DNA of 64,000 nucleotides. Origin: Streptomyces sp. NBC_00247 (GTDB lineage Bacteria > Actinomycetota > Actinomycetes > Streptomycetales > Streptomycetaceae). Positions 25,750 to 34,363 of the stretch are shown piece after piece. The notes under the pieces were generated by a model that was given only the letters and a program-made list of their open reading frames with translations, was not told the DNA's origin and did not search any database. The translations under genes were made by a program, and so were the position numbers. The stretch lies in the NCBI RefSeq assembly GCF_036188265.1, contig NZ_CP108093.1:992001-1056000 (forward strand), given 5' to 3'. Position 1 is the stretch's first letter, and every line of letters starts with the position of its first letter.

Positions 25750-27042
25750 TCAGGCGCGGCCCGCCGTCTTCTGGGTCTTCCGGGTGACGGAGTCGATGCA
25801 GACCGTCGCCAGGAGGACGGCACCCGTGATCATGTACTGGACCGGGGTGGCGATGCCTTCGAGGTTCAGACCGTACTGGATGGAGACGATCACCATCACG
25901 CCGAGGAGGGCGTTCCAGGTGCGGCCCCGGCCACCGAAGAGGCTGGTGCCACCGATGACGGCCGCCGCGATGACGTTCATCAGCAGGTCGCCGGTACCGG
26001 CGCTCTGGTTGGCGGACGCGATCTTGGAGGCCCAGAACAGGCCGCCGATGGCGCCGAACGTACCGGCGATGGCGAACACCGAGACGCGGATCGCGGTGAC
26101 GTTGATACCGGCGCGGCGGGAGGCCTCGACGCTGCCGCCGAGGGCGAAGATCTTCCGGCCGTAGGCCGTACGGCGCAGGACGAAGTCCGTGATGACCAGG
26201 GCGACGATGAAGAGCACGAACGCCAGGGGCAGACCGCGGTCCTGGTTGAACATGAACGCGGCGGCGAAGGCGAAGACCGCCAGGACGACCGTGCGCAGGA
26301 CGATGTCGGCGAGCGGGCGGGACGGGACCCCGGCGGCCGCACGCCGGCGGCTGTCGAAGAAGGCCGACAGGAAGAAGGCCGCCACACCGACGACCGCGAG
26401 GCCGTAGGCCGCGGCGACGTCGGTGAAGTAGTACGTCGTCATCTGGCCGACGACGCCCTTGCTGTCCAGGTTGATGGTGCCCGTGTCACCGAGCAGGTTC
26501 AGCATGAAGCCGAGCCAGAACAGCAGGCCGGCCAGGGTGACGGCGAACGCCGGGGCGCCGATCTTGGCGAAGAAGAAGCCGTGGATCGCGCCGATCACCG
26601 CACCGCTGACGATGGCGATGAGGATGGCGAGCCATTCGTTCATGCCGTGCGTGATGGTGAGCACCGCGACGAGGGCGCCCGACACACCGCTGACCGAACC
26701 GACCGAGAGGTCGATCTCACCGAGCAGCAGGACGAAGATGATGCCGACGGCCATCATGCCGGTGGCGACCATCGTGACGGAGATGTCGGTGATGTTCTTC
26801 GCGGAGAGGAACTCGGAGTTCATGCTCTGGAAGACGACGCAGATGATCACCAGACCGATGATGACCGGGAGCGATCCCAGGTCACCGGCGCTGATCTTGC
26901 GCTTGAACTCGCTGAAGTAGCCGCTCAGTCCCTGCTCGCGGACGAGCAGCCGGGGGTCGACCACGGTGGCGGCGCCGTCGGCGGCCTCCGGGTTGACGAC
27001 CGGCGATTCCGCCGTGGCGGTGGAGGTCTTGTCCGTGGTCAC
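25750..27042 (-). CDS. xylH: Sugar ABC transporter permease XylH
   Basis: 430-residue integral membrane permease of the RbsC/XylH (BPD_transp_2) family, with about 12 hydrophobic segments after a hydrophilic head of 45 residues. The signature region FVLLLGEIDLSVGSVSGVSG is characteristic of this family, and GGTSLFGGRGRTWNALLG lies near the C-terminus. It takes up a monosaccharide, most likely xylose, with XylF and XylG. The GTG start overlaps the xylG stop by 4 bp. It is the last gene of the operon, followed by a hairpin. The substrate is inferred from the known ROK7B7/xylFGH arrangement. Confidence 0.92.
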   Translation of the reverse strand: MTTDKTSTATAESPVVNPEAADGAATVVDPRLLVREQGLSGYFSEFKRKISAGDLGSLPVIIGLVIICVVFQSMNSEFLSAKNITDISVTMVATGMMAVGIIFVLLLGEIDLSVGSVSGVSGALVAVLTITHGMNEWLAILIAIVSGAVIGAIHGFFFAKIGAPAFAVTLAGLLFWLGFMLNLLGDTGTINLDSKGVVGQMTTYYFTDVAAAYGLAVVGVAAFFLSAFFDSRRRAAAGVPSRPLADIVLRTVVLAVFAFAAAFMFNQDRGLPLAFVLFIVALVITDFVLRRTAYGRKIFALGGSVEASRRAGINVTAIRVSVFAIAGTFGAIGGLFWASKIASANQSAGTGDLLMNVIAAAVIGGTSLFGGRGRTWNALLGVMVIVSIQYGLNLEGIATPVQYMITGAVLLATVCIDSVTRKTQKTAGRA

Positions 27043-27818
27043 TTCGAAACCTCCGCGGTGCGCGCCGCACGACGGGTCACGGCGTTGTCCGTGGCGCCCG
27101 TGATGGCAGAGATGATCTCTTCGTGCGAGGTGGTCTTCACGTCGAAGACGCCGTTGTTGTGGCCCAGGCGCAGCACGGCGACCTTGTCGGCCACCGCCTT
27201 GACGTCGGCCATGTTGTGGCTGATGAGGATGACCGCGAGACCGCGCTCGCGCAGCCTCTCGACCAGGTCGAGGACCTGGGCGGTCTGCTCGACGCCGAGG
27301 GCGGCCGTCGGCTCGTCGAGGATGACCAGCTTCGGGTCACCGAGCATCGAACGCGCGATGGCCACCGTCTGGCGCTGACCGCCGGAGAGGGAGGCGATCG
27401 GGATACGGACGCTGGGGATGCGGATGGAGAGCGTGGAGAGCAGCTCGCGGGAGCGGCGCTCCATCTCGACCTCGTCGAGGACGCCGAAGCGGCGCAGCTC
27501 CCGGCCGAGGTAGAGGTTGCCCACGACATCGAGGTTGTCGCAGAGGGCGAGGTCCTGGTAGACCGTCGCGATGCCCAGCCCCTGGGAGTCCTGGGGGCGG
27601 TTGATGTGGACCGGCTTGCCCTCCCACTCGATGACACCGTCATCGATGGGGTGGACACCGGCAATGGTCTTGACCAGCGTTGATTTTCCGGCGCCGTTGT
27701 CGCCCACCAGGGCGACCACTTCACCGGCGTGGACCTCGAGCTCGACTTCGGTGAGTACCTGGACGGCACCGAATCGCTTCGAGATCCCTCGCAACGCCAA
27801 CACGGGCGTAGCGGACAC
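27039..27818 (-). CDS. xylG: Sugar ABC transporter ATP-binding protein XylG, single-domain form
   Basis: 259 residues with one complete ATPase domain: Walker A GDNGAGKSTLVK, Q-loop YQDLALCDNL, signature LSGGQRQTVAIARSM, Walker B KLVILDEPTAALG and H-loop ISHN. Enteric XylG/RbsA carries two ATPase domains in about 500 residues, so this is a half-size protein that must dimerise. The GTG at 27818 lies 9 nt after AAGGAG. The ATG at 27827 immediately abuts that Shine-Dalgarno and is unlikely. It overlaps xylH by 4 bp and lies 271 bp after xylF. Confidence 0.92.
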   Translation of the reverse strand: MSATPVLALRGISKRFGAVQVLTEVELEVHAGEVVALVGDNGAGKSTLVKTIAGVHPIDDGVIEWEGKPVHINRPQDSQGLGIATVYQDLALCDNLDVVGNLYLGRELRRFGVLDEVEMERRSRELLSTLSIRIPSVRIPIASLSGGQRQTVAIARSMLGDPKLVILDEPTAALGVEQTAQVLDLVERLRERGLAVILISHNMADVKAVADKVAVLRLGHNNGVFDVKTTSHEEIISAITGATDNAVTRRAARTAEVSK

Positions 27819-28089
27819 GTGAACCATCTCCTTCGCCGCCTGACCGGCGGGGATGCCGCGCCTGGGGGGAGGCGCGGTGGTTGAGCAGAAGGGAAAGCGA
27901 GGAAGCGTTTCCGTCCGGCGCCCCGCCCGCTAGCGGGGCTGGTGAAGGGCGGGACGCCGGACAGGCTTCTGGTGGGCGGGCCGCTGCGCGGCGGGCCCAC
28001 GGGGACCGGCCGATCCGCCCGGGGCGGGGCCGGACCCGGCCGGAGCCCCGCCGGCCGCACGGGGCGGGGGCGGGGTCCGGCGGGTCGGA
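27819..28089. other. GC-rich xylF-xylG intercistronic spacer with stem-loops
   Basis: 271 bp between xylF and xylG with no coding signal. It holds a GC-rich cluster (about 27950-28080) including GGCGGGGC (28023-28030) paired with GCCCCGCC (28045-28052). This could be a partial attenuator or mRNA-stabilising structure that raises the binding protein relative to the membrane genes. GGAAGCGTTTCC at about 27900-27911 is a near-palindrome of LacI-operator type, which I regard as weak. Confidence 0.4.
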
Positions 28090-29214
28090 CTACTTGAGGC
28101 CGAGGGTGGCGCAGGCGGAGGCGTACTGGCCGGCGCAGATCTCGGCGACGGTGTAGACGCCGTCCTCGATGACCGTGTCCTTGATGTTGTCCTTGGTCAG
28201 CGAGACGACCGGGACGAGGTAGGTCGGGACACCCTTGGTGGTGGCGCTGTCCACGGTCGAGGTGGCGACCGAGGCGGCGATCTTCTCGCCCTTGGCCAGC
28301 GAGACGGCCATGGTGGCGGCGGCCTCACCCTCCGGGGAGTACGGCTTGTAGACGCTCATGAACTGCTCACCGGAGACGATGCGCTGCACGCCCGCGAGCT
28401 CGGCGTCCTGACCGGTGACCGGCGGGAGGGTCTTCAGGCCGGAGGCCTTGAGGGCGGTGATGATACCGCCGGCCATGCCGTCGTTGGCGGAGTAGACGCC
28501 GACGATCTTGTCCTTGCCGAGAGCCGTGATCGCCGCCTCCATGTTGGCGTTGGCGTTCTCCGGCTTCCACTCCTTGGTGTCGTACTCCTTGCCGACGGTC
28601 ACCTTGCCGTCCAGGACGGACTTGGCGCCCTTCTTGAAGAGTGCGGCGTTCGGGTCGGTGATCGCGCCGTTCATCATCACGATCTTGCCCTTGGAGGCGT
28701 TGTCACCCAGCGCCTCGAGGAGGGCCTTGCCCTGGACCCGGCCGACCTCTTCGTTGTCGAAGGAGGTGTAGGCGTCGATGGGGCCTTCGGCGAGGCGGTC
28801 GAAGGCGACGACGGGGATGCCCGCGTCCTTGGCCTTCTGCACGCTGTTGGCGATCGACTTGGAGTCCACCGCGTCGATGATGAGGGCGTCGACCTTGTTG
28901 GTGATCATGGTCTCGACCTGCTGCGCCTGCAGCGTGGCGTCCTGCTTGGCGTTGCTGTAGACGACCTCCGCCTTGCCGCCCGTGAGCTCGCCGATCTTCT
29001 TCTCGATGATCGGCTTGTCGAACTTCTCGTACCGAGCGGTGGCGTTCTCCGGAAGGAGCAGACCTATCTTGAGGTCGTCGCCCTTCTTGGCCGACGACGA
29101 CGAAGAGCTGTCGGCCTTGTCGCCGGACTCCTTGGCGCTCCCACAAGCGGCAAGCGAGACCGCCATGGCGGTGGCGGCGACAGCAACAGCGGCATGGCGC
29201 ATACGCGTGTTCAT
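28090..29214 (-). CDS. xylF: Sugar-binding lipoprotein XylF
   Basis: 374-residue periplasmic-binding-protein-fold lipoprotein (Peripla_BP_4 class). A signal peptide ends in lipobox LAAC (Cys24), followed by a Ser/Lys/Asp linker. Conserved blocks include LKIGLLLPENATARYEKFDKP, seen here as LLLPENATARYEKFD, VDALIIDAVDSKSIAN, GIPVVAFDRL, and NDGMAGGIITALK. It delivers sugar to XylGH. The first gene of the operon, it lies 121 bp downstream of the ROK regulator gene on the same strand, with an inverted repeat in the gap. Xylose as ligand is inferred from the orthologous system. Confidence 0.93.
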   Translation of the reverse strand: MNTRMRHAAVAVAATAMAVSLAACGSAKESGDKADSSSSSSAKKGDDLKIGLLLPENATARYEKFDKPIIEKKIGELTGGKAEVVYSNAKQDATLQAQQVETMITNKVDALIIDAVDSKSIANSVQKAKDAGIPVVAFDRLAEGPIDAYTSFDNEEVGRVQGKALLEALGDNASKGKIVMMNGAITDPNAALFKKGAKSVLDGKVTVGKEYDTKEWKPENANANMEAAITALGKDKIVGVYSANDGMAGGIITALKASGLKTLPPVTGQDAELAGVQRIVSGEQFMSVYKPYSPEGEAAATMAVSLAKGEKIAASVATSTVDSATTKGVPTYLVPVVSLTKDNIKDTVIEDGVYTVAEICAGQYASACATLGLK

Positions 29215-29302
29215 AACTCGAACCTCCCTGACGAGGCCGCGACGTTGCGGCCGAGGTGGACGGAAGTCAACTCGGCCGCAGAGGCGGCGTCAAGGAGTAA
29301 AT

Positions 29303-29341
29303 ACTTAACGAGATGACAACGGTGCCATTCGTTATCTAAGT
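29303..29341 (-). promoter_or_regulatory. Imperfect inverted repeat upstream of xylF, candidate ROK operator
   Basis: ACTTAACGAGATG (29303-29315) faces CATTCGTTATCTAAGT (29326-29341), whose complement is ACTTAGATAACGAATG. The arms match apart from a 3-nt insertion and one base. It is the only AT-rich patch in the gap and overlaps the stop codon of the ROK gene, about 90 bp before the xylF start. Position and symmetry fit an operator for the adjacent ROK protein. Confidence 0.45.
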
Positions 29342-30535
29342 GAAGGCAGGGCTGGCGGGCGAGAGCGTGTTCTCCAACAGGGTCGAATCGCCCATTTCGC
29401 TCAGCACCAGAGCCAGTGCGCCGAGCACCTCGGCGCGCCCTCCGAGCGCCCCGGGGAGCACCGAGAGCTGTCGCGCGGCGCTCGGAATGGAGTAGCGCGC
29501 CACCGAGTCGCGGATGGGCCCGAGGACCAACTCCCCGGCCTCCGCGAGCGATCCGCCGAGCACGACCCGGCTGGGGTTGAGGAGGTTGCACAGGTTCGCC
29601 ACGCCGCTGCCGATGTGCCGGCCCACGTCGGCGATCACCCGGCGGCACCCCGGGTCGCCCTCGCGGGCCAGCTGGACGACCCGGTCCATGGTCAGGTCCG
29701 GCCCGTGGCTGGGCCTCAGGAGCGGCAGGACGTACCGGGCGGCGGTGAAGGTCTCCAGGCACCCGCGGTTCCCGCAGCGGCAGACGGGGCCCGCCTCGTC
29801 GAGGGTGATGTGGCCGATCTCGCCGGCGGTCCCCCCGGGACCCCGGTAGATCGCCCCGTTGATCACCAGGCCCGCCCCCACCCCGCTGGCGACCTTGATG
29901 TACGCGAGGTCCCGGACACCGCGTCCGCTCCCCCAGACCAGCTCCCCCAGGGCCCCGAGGTTGGCGTCGTTGTCGACGTAGACGGGCACTCCGAGGCGGG
30001 CGGCGAGCTCCGCGCTGGGGTTGATGCCCGTCCACCCCGGCAGGATCGACGTGGAGCCGAGCGTGCCCGACTCCACGTCGATCGGGCCGGGCACCCCGAG
30101 CCCCACGCCTATGACCTTGTCCGGGCCGATCCCGGTGGTCCGGATCAGGCGGTTGACCAGCGCCTCCGCCCGCCCGAACCCGTCCGCGGACGAGGCGTCC
30201 ACGTCCAGGGGCTCGGACTCCTCGGCGAGGACCTGGTGGGCCAGGTTGCCGATCGCCACGCGTAGGTGCGTATGGCCGAAGTCCACCCCGATGACGACGC
30301 CCGCGTCGCCGCTGAGCGAGACGCTCCGGGCCCTGCGGCCCCCCGCCGAGGTGGGGGTCACCTCGACGGTGCCGCCGTCCTTCAGCTCGCGCACGATGTT
30401 GGAGACGGTGGCCGCGGAGAGGCCGGTACTCCTGGCGATTTCCGCCTGGGTGAGCGACCCCGCCATGCGCACGGCGCGTACGACCCGCTCAAGATTGGCC
30501 CGATGCAGAGATGTCTGCGACCCCGGAGTCTCCAT
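29336..30535 (-). CDS. rok7B7: ROK-family transcriptional regulator (ROK7B7-type)
   Basis: 399 residues. An N-terminal winged HTH (about residues 15-75: NLERVVRAVRMAGSLTQAEI, STGLSAATVSNIVREL) is followed by a ROK sugar-kinase-like domain (GVVIGVDFGHTHLRVAIGN; GPIDVESGTLG) with a zinc-binding-type CRCGNRGCLETF motif. In S. coelicolor the equivalent protein beside xylFGH is known as ROK7B7 and influences xylose transport, carbon catabolite control and antibiotic production. The ATG at 30535 has AGGAG 11 nt upstream. The alternative GTG would overlap that site. It is transcribed toward xylFGH. The ligand is likely xylose or a derivative, by inference. Confidence 0.9.
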   Translation of the reverse strand: METPGSQTSLHRANLERVVRAVRMAGSLTQAEIARSTGLSAATVSNIVRELKDGGTVEVTPTSAGGRRARSVSLSGDAGVVIGVDFGHTHLRVAIGNLAHQVLAEESEPLDVDASSADGFGRAEALVNRLIRTTGIGPDKVIGVGLGVPGPIDVESGTLGSTSILPGWTGINPSAELAARLGVPVYVDNDANLGALGELVWGSGRGVRDLAYIKVASGVGAGLVINGAIYRGPGGTAGEIGHITLDEAGPVCRCGNRGCLETFTAARYVLPLLRPSHGPDLTMDRVVQLAREGDPGCRRVIADVGRHIGSGVANLCNLLNPSRVVLGGSLAEAGELVLGPIRDSVARYSIPSAARQLSVLPGALGGRAEVLGALALVLSEMGDSTLLENTLSPASPAFT

Positions 30536-30687
30536 CGACTCACTCACTCCTGCCGTTTTCTCTAACATGTGAACCAATAGCTGACCGTTCCCGGGTGTGC
30601 CCCGTCAAGACCTTGAACGCTCGGAGCCCCGTATGAGCGCGGTACCTCCCCACATGAGGTCGGTGGAATTCGGCGGAACACGGACGA

Positions 30688-30720
30688 AACCGCCCAACGG
30701 CCGGAGGCGGTCGGGCGGTT
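30688..30720 (-). terminator. Hairpin downstream of ngcG
   Basis: AACCGCCC (30688-30695) pairs with GGGCGGTT (30713-30720) around a GC-rich 17-nt loop, 31 bp after the ngcG stop on the minus strand. The stem is short, so the call is moderate. Confidence 0.5.
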
Positions 30721-30750
30721 CCGTGGTGAAGCCGCGGTGAAGCGGGGGTG

Positions 30751-31680
30751 CTACTTCAGCGCTCCGGCGGTCAGACCGGCCACTACCTGACGCTGGAAGA
30801 CGATGTACGCGGCGAGGACGGGGAGCATGGCGATGACGAGTCCGGCGAAGAGCCCGGAGTAGTCCCCCTTGTAACCCTGGCTGGTGGAGAGCTCCACCAG
30901 GCCCTGCGCCAGCACCCGCTTGTCCGGGTCGGTGTTCAGCACCGTGGGCAGCATGTACTGGTTCCACTGCCCGAGGAAGTTGAAGATCCCGACGCTGATC
31001 AGCCCCGGCTTGGCCATCGGCAGCATCACCTGGAAGAAGGTCCGGGTGTGCGAGGCCCCGTCGATCAGCGCGGCCTCCGCCACCGAGGTCGGCAGCGTGC
31101 GGAAGAACGAGGTCAGGAAGAACACGGTGAACGGCAGCGAGTACGCGATGTACACGAGGATCAGGCCGTGGATCGTGTTCAGCAGCCCCATGTTGTCCAT
31201 GACGTAGAACAGCGGGACCAGGGCCAGCATGACCGGGAAGCTCATGCCTCCCACGAACAAGAAGTAAATGAAACGGTTGCCGGGGAAGTCGAACCGGGCC
31301 AGTACGTACGCGGCCATCGACCCCAGCACCAGCGTGCCGACGAGTGAACCCCCGACCACCAGGACGGTGTTGAGGAAGTACTCGCTCATGTGCGCCTGGT
31401 TCCAGGCACGTCCCCAGGCGTCGAAGCTCAGCGAGTCGGGCAGCGCCCACGGGGAGTTGAAGATGGCCTTGTCCGACTTGAAGGCGGACATCACGGCCCA
31501 GAACAGAGGCAGGATCACCAGGACCGCCCAGATGACGAGCACGCCGTGCGAGAACACGTTGAGGACGTGCCCCTCACCGCGCTTCGCCTCGGGCGTGCCG
31601 CCGCCGTCGGTCTTGGCCACCCGCTGTCCGGGTACGCCGCCCTCCTCGCGGAGGGCGGGCGGGGTGTCAGTGGTCTTCAT
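30751..31680 (-). CDS. ngcG: ABC transporter permease NgcG (N-acetylglucosamine/chitobiose)
   Basis: 309-residue MalG-type permease with six predicted helices after a hydrophilic head. The EAA loop reads EAALIDGASHTRTFFQVMLP, and the C-terminal segment QRQVVAGLTAGALK is typical of this family. It pairs with NgcF, and its ATG overlaps the ngcF stop by 1 bp (TGATG), so the two are translationally coupled. No ATPase gene is present. Streptomyces sugar importers of this class commonly share the MsiK ATPase encoded elsewhere. Substrate assignment rests on the adjacent NgcE-type binding protein. Confidence 0.9.
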   Translation of the reverse strand: MKTTDTPPALREEGGVPGQRVAKTDGGGTPEAKRGEGHVLNVFSHGVLVIWAVLVILPLFWAVMSAFKSDKAIFNSPWALPDSLSFDAWGRAWNQAHMSEYFLNTVLVVGGSLVGTLVLGSMAAYVLARFDFPGNRFIYFLFVGGMSFPVMLALVPLFYVMDNMGLLNTIHGLILVYIAYSLPFTVFFLTSFFRTLPTSVAEAALIDGASHTRTFFQVMLPMAKPGLISVGIFNFLGQWNQYMLPTVLNTDPDKRVLAQGLVELSTSQGYKGDYSGLFAGLVIAMLPVLAAYIVFQRQVVAGLTAGALK

Positions 31681-32603
31681 CAGTACTCCAGCCGCTCGCG
31701 CCGGCCCAGCTTCATGACCACGGCGGCGAACGCCAGGGTCACGAGGAGCAGGGCGACGCCGATCGTGGTCGCATAGCCCGCCTGTCCGTCCCGGAACGCC
31801 GCTTGGTAGACGTACAGCGGCAGAACGGTGGTCGAGTAGTCCGGCCCGCCCGGGCCGACGCTCATGATGTTCACCACGGCGAAGCCCTCGGCGCCCAGCG
31901 CGAGGATGCCCATGTAGACCCACCCGGACTGCACGGTGTCCCAGAGCAGCGGGAGGGTGATCCGGAAGAAGGTGGTGAACCTGGTCGCCCCGTCCAGCAG
32001 GGCCGCCTCGTAGAAGTCCTTCGGGATGGACGCCATGCCCGCCGAGAAGAGCACCACGAAGAACCCGGTCGTGCACCAGACGAGGACCGCCATGATGCAC
32101 CAGAGCGCGAGCTTCGGGTCACCGAGCCAGTTCGGCAGGTCGTGGTCGAATCCGAATGCCTTCAGCGACCCGTTGATCATGCCCTGGGCCGGGTCGAAGG
32201 CGAACTGGAACAGGATCGCCACGATCGCGATGGAGAGGACCTGCGGGAAGAAGTAGGCGATCTTGTAAAAGCCCGATCCGCGGACGCCCGAGATGACCGC
32301 GTCCTTACGGCGCCGTCCGCCCACATTGAGCATGAACGCGAAGAAGAGCGCGAGCCCCAGCGTCACCAGCGGCAGCAGGACCGCCAGCAGCACACTGTGC
32401 TCCAGCGATTTCCAGAAGATGTCGTCCTTGAACATCTTGGTGTAGTTGTCGAAGCCGACCATCTCGAAGTCGGGGCTCAGCCCCGTCCAGTCCGTGAACG
32501 AGTAATAGATGGACTGGATGAAGGGCCAGACGACGAAGATGACGTACAACGCCATCGGGGCGATCAAGAACCCGACTATGAACCGGTATTTACCGTGCTG
32601 CAT
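31680..32603 (-). CDS. ngcF: ABC transporter permease NgcF (N-acetylglucosamine/chitobiose)
   Basis: 307-residue MalF-type permease with six membrane helices starting at residue 8 (FIVGFLIAPMALYVIFVVWP) and the EAA loop EAALLDGATRFTTFFRITLP. The extracytoplasmic loop after helix 1 (DWTGLSPDFEMVGFDNYTKM) is normal for the family. Start ATG at 32603, 49 bp after the ngcE stop, so it is cotranscribed. It forms the transmembrane channel together with NgcG. Confidence 0.9.
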   Translation of the reverse strand: MQHGKYRFIVGFLIAPMALYVIFVVWPFIQSIYYSFTDWTGLSPDFEMVGFDNYTKMFKDDIFWKSLEHSVLLAVLLPLVTLGLALFFAFMLNVGGRRRKDAVISGVRGSGFYKIAYFFPQVLSIAIVAILFQFAFDPAQGMINGSLKAFGFDHDLPNWLGDPKLALWCIMAVLVWCTTGFFVVLFSAGMASIPKDFYEAALLDGATRFTTFFRITLPLLWDTVQSGWVYMGILALGAEGFAVVNIMSVGPGGPDYSTTVLPLYVYQAAFRDGQAGYATTIGVALLLVTLAFAAVVMKLGRRERLEY

Positions 32604-32652
32604 CGTTACCGACTCCGACCTTCCTGCTGTGCCGCCGCTGGTGACGCGTGGA

Positions 32653-34098
32653 TCACTGGTGCTTGAAGTGCTTGATGGACCCGTCCTTGGCCGCCGCGTC
32701 CGCGTAGCCCTGGATCTTCTTGATCGCCTCGGCGGGGGTCGCCCGGCCGGCCATCATCTCGCCGAGACCGGAGACGCCGATCTGCTCCTTCTGGAGCTTC
32801 ACGTACCAGTCCTGCAGACGCGGGTTGACGACGTTGGTCCCGGCCTTCTCCAGTGCGGCGACACCGGACTTGAGGCCGTCCGACAGCTCGATGCCGTCGG
32901 TGCCGCCGTTGTAGGCGGACAGGGACTTGGTGCTGCTCGTGAAGGACTTCGAGGAGGCCTCGCTGAGCATGATGCGCAGCTGCTCCATGCCGCCTTCGGC
33001 GTTCTTCGCGTTGGCCGGGACGATGAAGGGCTCGCCGCCGGACGCCCAGATGGTGCCGAAGGGCATCTTGTCCGAGGCGTCGAGGCTGGAGGGGGCACCC
33101 ACGGACAGCTTGAAGTCCTTGGGGATGATGGAGGCTTCCTCGTTCTCCACCCAGGAGCCGTTGGGGATGAACAGCGCCTTGCCGTTGGCCCACGCGCCCT
33201 GCGAACCGCGGTGGTCGAGGCCCGGGGTCCCCTCCAGGACGTAGCCCTTCTTGAAGAGCTCGTAGTACGCCTCGAACGCAGCCTTGACGGCGGGGTGTTC
33301 CCACGCCTTCGGCTCCAGGTTGTCGATCGCGTCGAGCACCTCGACACCACCGATCTTGGCGATGAAGGGGTAGAGCGAGAACGGCAGGTAGTAGGGGTAC
33401 TTGCCGGCGTAGGTCCAGCCGGCGATGCCCTTCTTCTTGGCCTTCGCACAGAGCGCGAGCATGTCGTCCCAGTTCTCCGGGTACGTCGCGTCGAGCTTGT
33501 CCAGCGCGGTCTGCGAGTACCAGACGCCGTACACCGTGTAGGCGTAGTACATGATCCAGACCGGGTCGCCGTCGAACTGGCCCATCTCGACGATGCCCGG
33601 GCGCAGGGTGTCGCGCACCGTCTTGTTCGGGTCGTCGATGGACGGCGCGTCGAGCAGCGGAGTCAGGTCCGCGAGCTGCTTCTTGCCGACCAGGACGCCC
33701 ATGTCCATCTGCTGGGCACCGGAGTTGTCGATCAGGTCCGGCGGGGTACCGCCGTTGAAGCGCGGCTGCAGGACCGACTGGATCTTCTGCGTCTTGGAGA
33801 ACGTGACCTTGGCCTTGGGGTACGTCTTCGCGTAGACGGCCTTGGCGTCCTCGGCGTACTTCGTGCCGAACCCGCCGTCGAAGATGACCAGTTCGAGGGG
33901 CGCGCTCTCGTTGACGGCCAGCGGGTTCTCCGCCGACTTGGTGCCCTTCTCGACCTTCTCGTCGGAGCCGCTGTCGCCACTGGCGCAGGACGCCAGGAAG
34001 CTCATCGTGGGAACGGTGATCACGCCGAGAGCGGCGGACCGCTTGATCAGATCGCGACGGCCGAGACCCTCATTGTTGTGGGCGGAGGTCGATCCCAT
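32653..34098 (-). CDS. ngcE: N-acetylglucosamine/N,N'-diacetylchitobiose-binding lipoprotein NgcE
   Basis: 481-residue solute-binding protein. The export signal is a Tat-like RR pair (GLGRRDLIKRSAALG, Arg14-Arg15) combined with a lipobox FLASC (Cys38), as in known NgcE proteins. Family blocks include LELVIFDGGFGTKYAEDAK, TPPDLIDNSGAQQMDMG and WYVKLQKEQIGVSGLGEMM. It binds chitin breakdown products outside the cell. The ATG at 34098 with GAGG 8 nt upstream is preferred over the TTG two codons earlier. First gene of ngcEFG, with a DasR-like site about 250 bp upstream. Confidence 0.93.
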   Translation of the reverse strand: MGSTSAHNNEGLGRRDLIKRSAALGVITVPTMSFLASCASGDSGSDEKVEKGTKSAENPLAVNESAPLELVIFDGGFGTKYAEDAKAVYAKTYPKAKVTFSKTQKIQSVLQPRFNGGTPPDLIDNSGAQQMDMGVLVGKKQLADLTPLLDAPSIDDPNKTVRDTLRPGIVEMGQFDGDPVWIMYYAYTVYGVWYSQTALDKLDATYPENWDDMLALCAKAKKKGIAGWTYAGKYPYYLPFSLYPFIAKIGGVEVLDAIDNLEPKAWEHPAVKAAFEAYYELFKKGYVLEGTPGLDHRGSQGAWANGKALFIPNGSWVENEEASIIPKDFKLSVGAPSSLDASDKMPFGTIWASGGEPFIVPANAKNAEGGMEQLRIMLSEASSKSFTSSTKSLSAYNGGTDGIELSDGLKSGVAALEKAGTNVVNPRLQDWYVKLQKEQIGVSGLGEMMAGRATPAEAIKKIQGYADAAAKDGSIKHFKHQ

Positions 34099-34347
34099 GC
34101 TCAAGTCCTCACCTTCATCAGGACTCAGGCGGTGTACCGGTCACCCGTCGAGATCTCGCCTCAGGCGAAGGGTCCCGCCACCGCGCGGTCGGTTGCGCTT
34201 GGGTCGTGCAGAGAGACGTACCAATGTGCCTGACTCGGCCTGGCGTGCCGGGAGAACGTACAGCGAAACAGCCCATGGCATGCCTCGTACCGCTCCCCCG
34301 TACCCCTGGCGAGTGCGCAACCGTGTGAAACGGCTGTGCAGACGCCG

Positions 34348-34363
34348 ACAGGTATAGTCCACT
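34348..34363. promoter_or_regulatory. DasR-responsive-element-like 16-bp site upstream of ngcE
   Basis: ACAGGTATAGTCCACT matches the DasR dre consensus as I remember it (ACTGGTCTAGACCACT) at 13 of 16 positions and keeps the dyad symmetry. It lies 250 bp upstream of the ngcE ATG. DasR is the GntR-family repressor of aminosugar uptake in Streptomyces, so control of ngcEFG by GlcN-6-P is plausible. No footprint evidence is available here. Confidence 0.45.
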
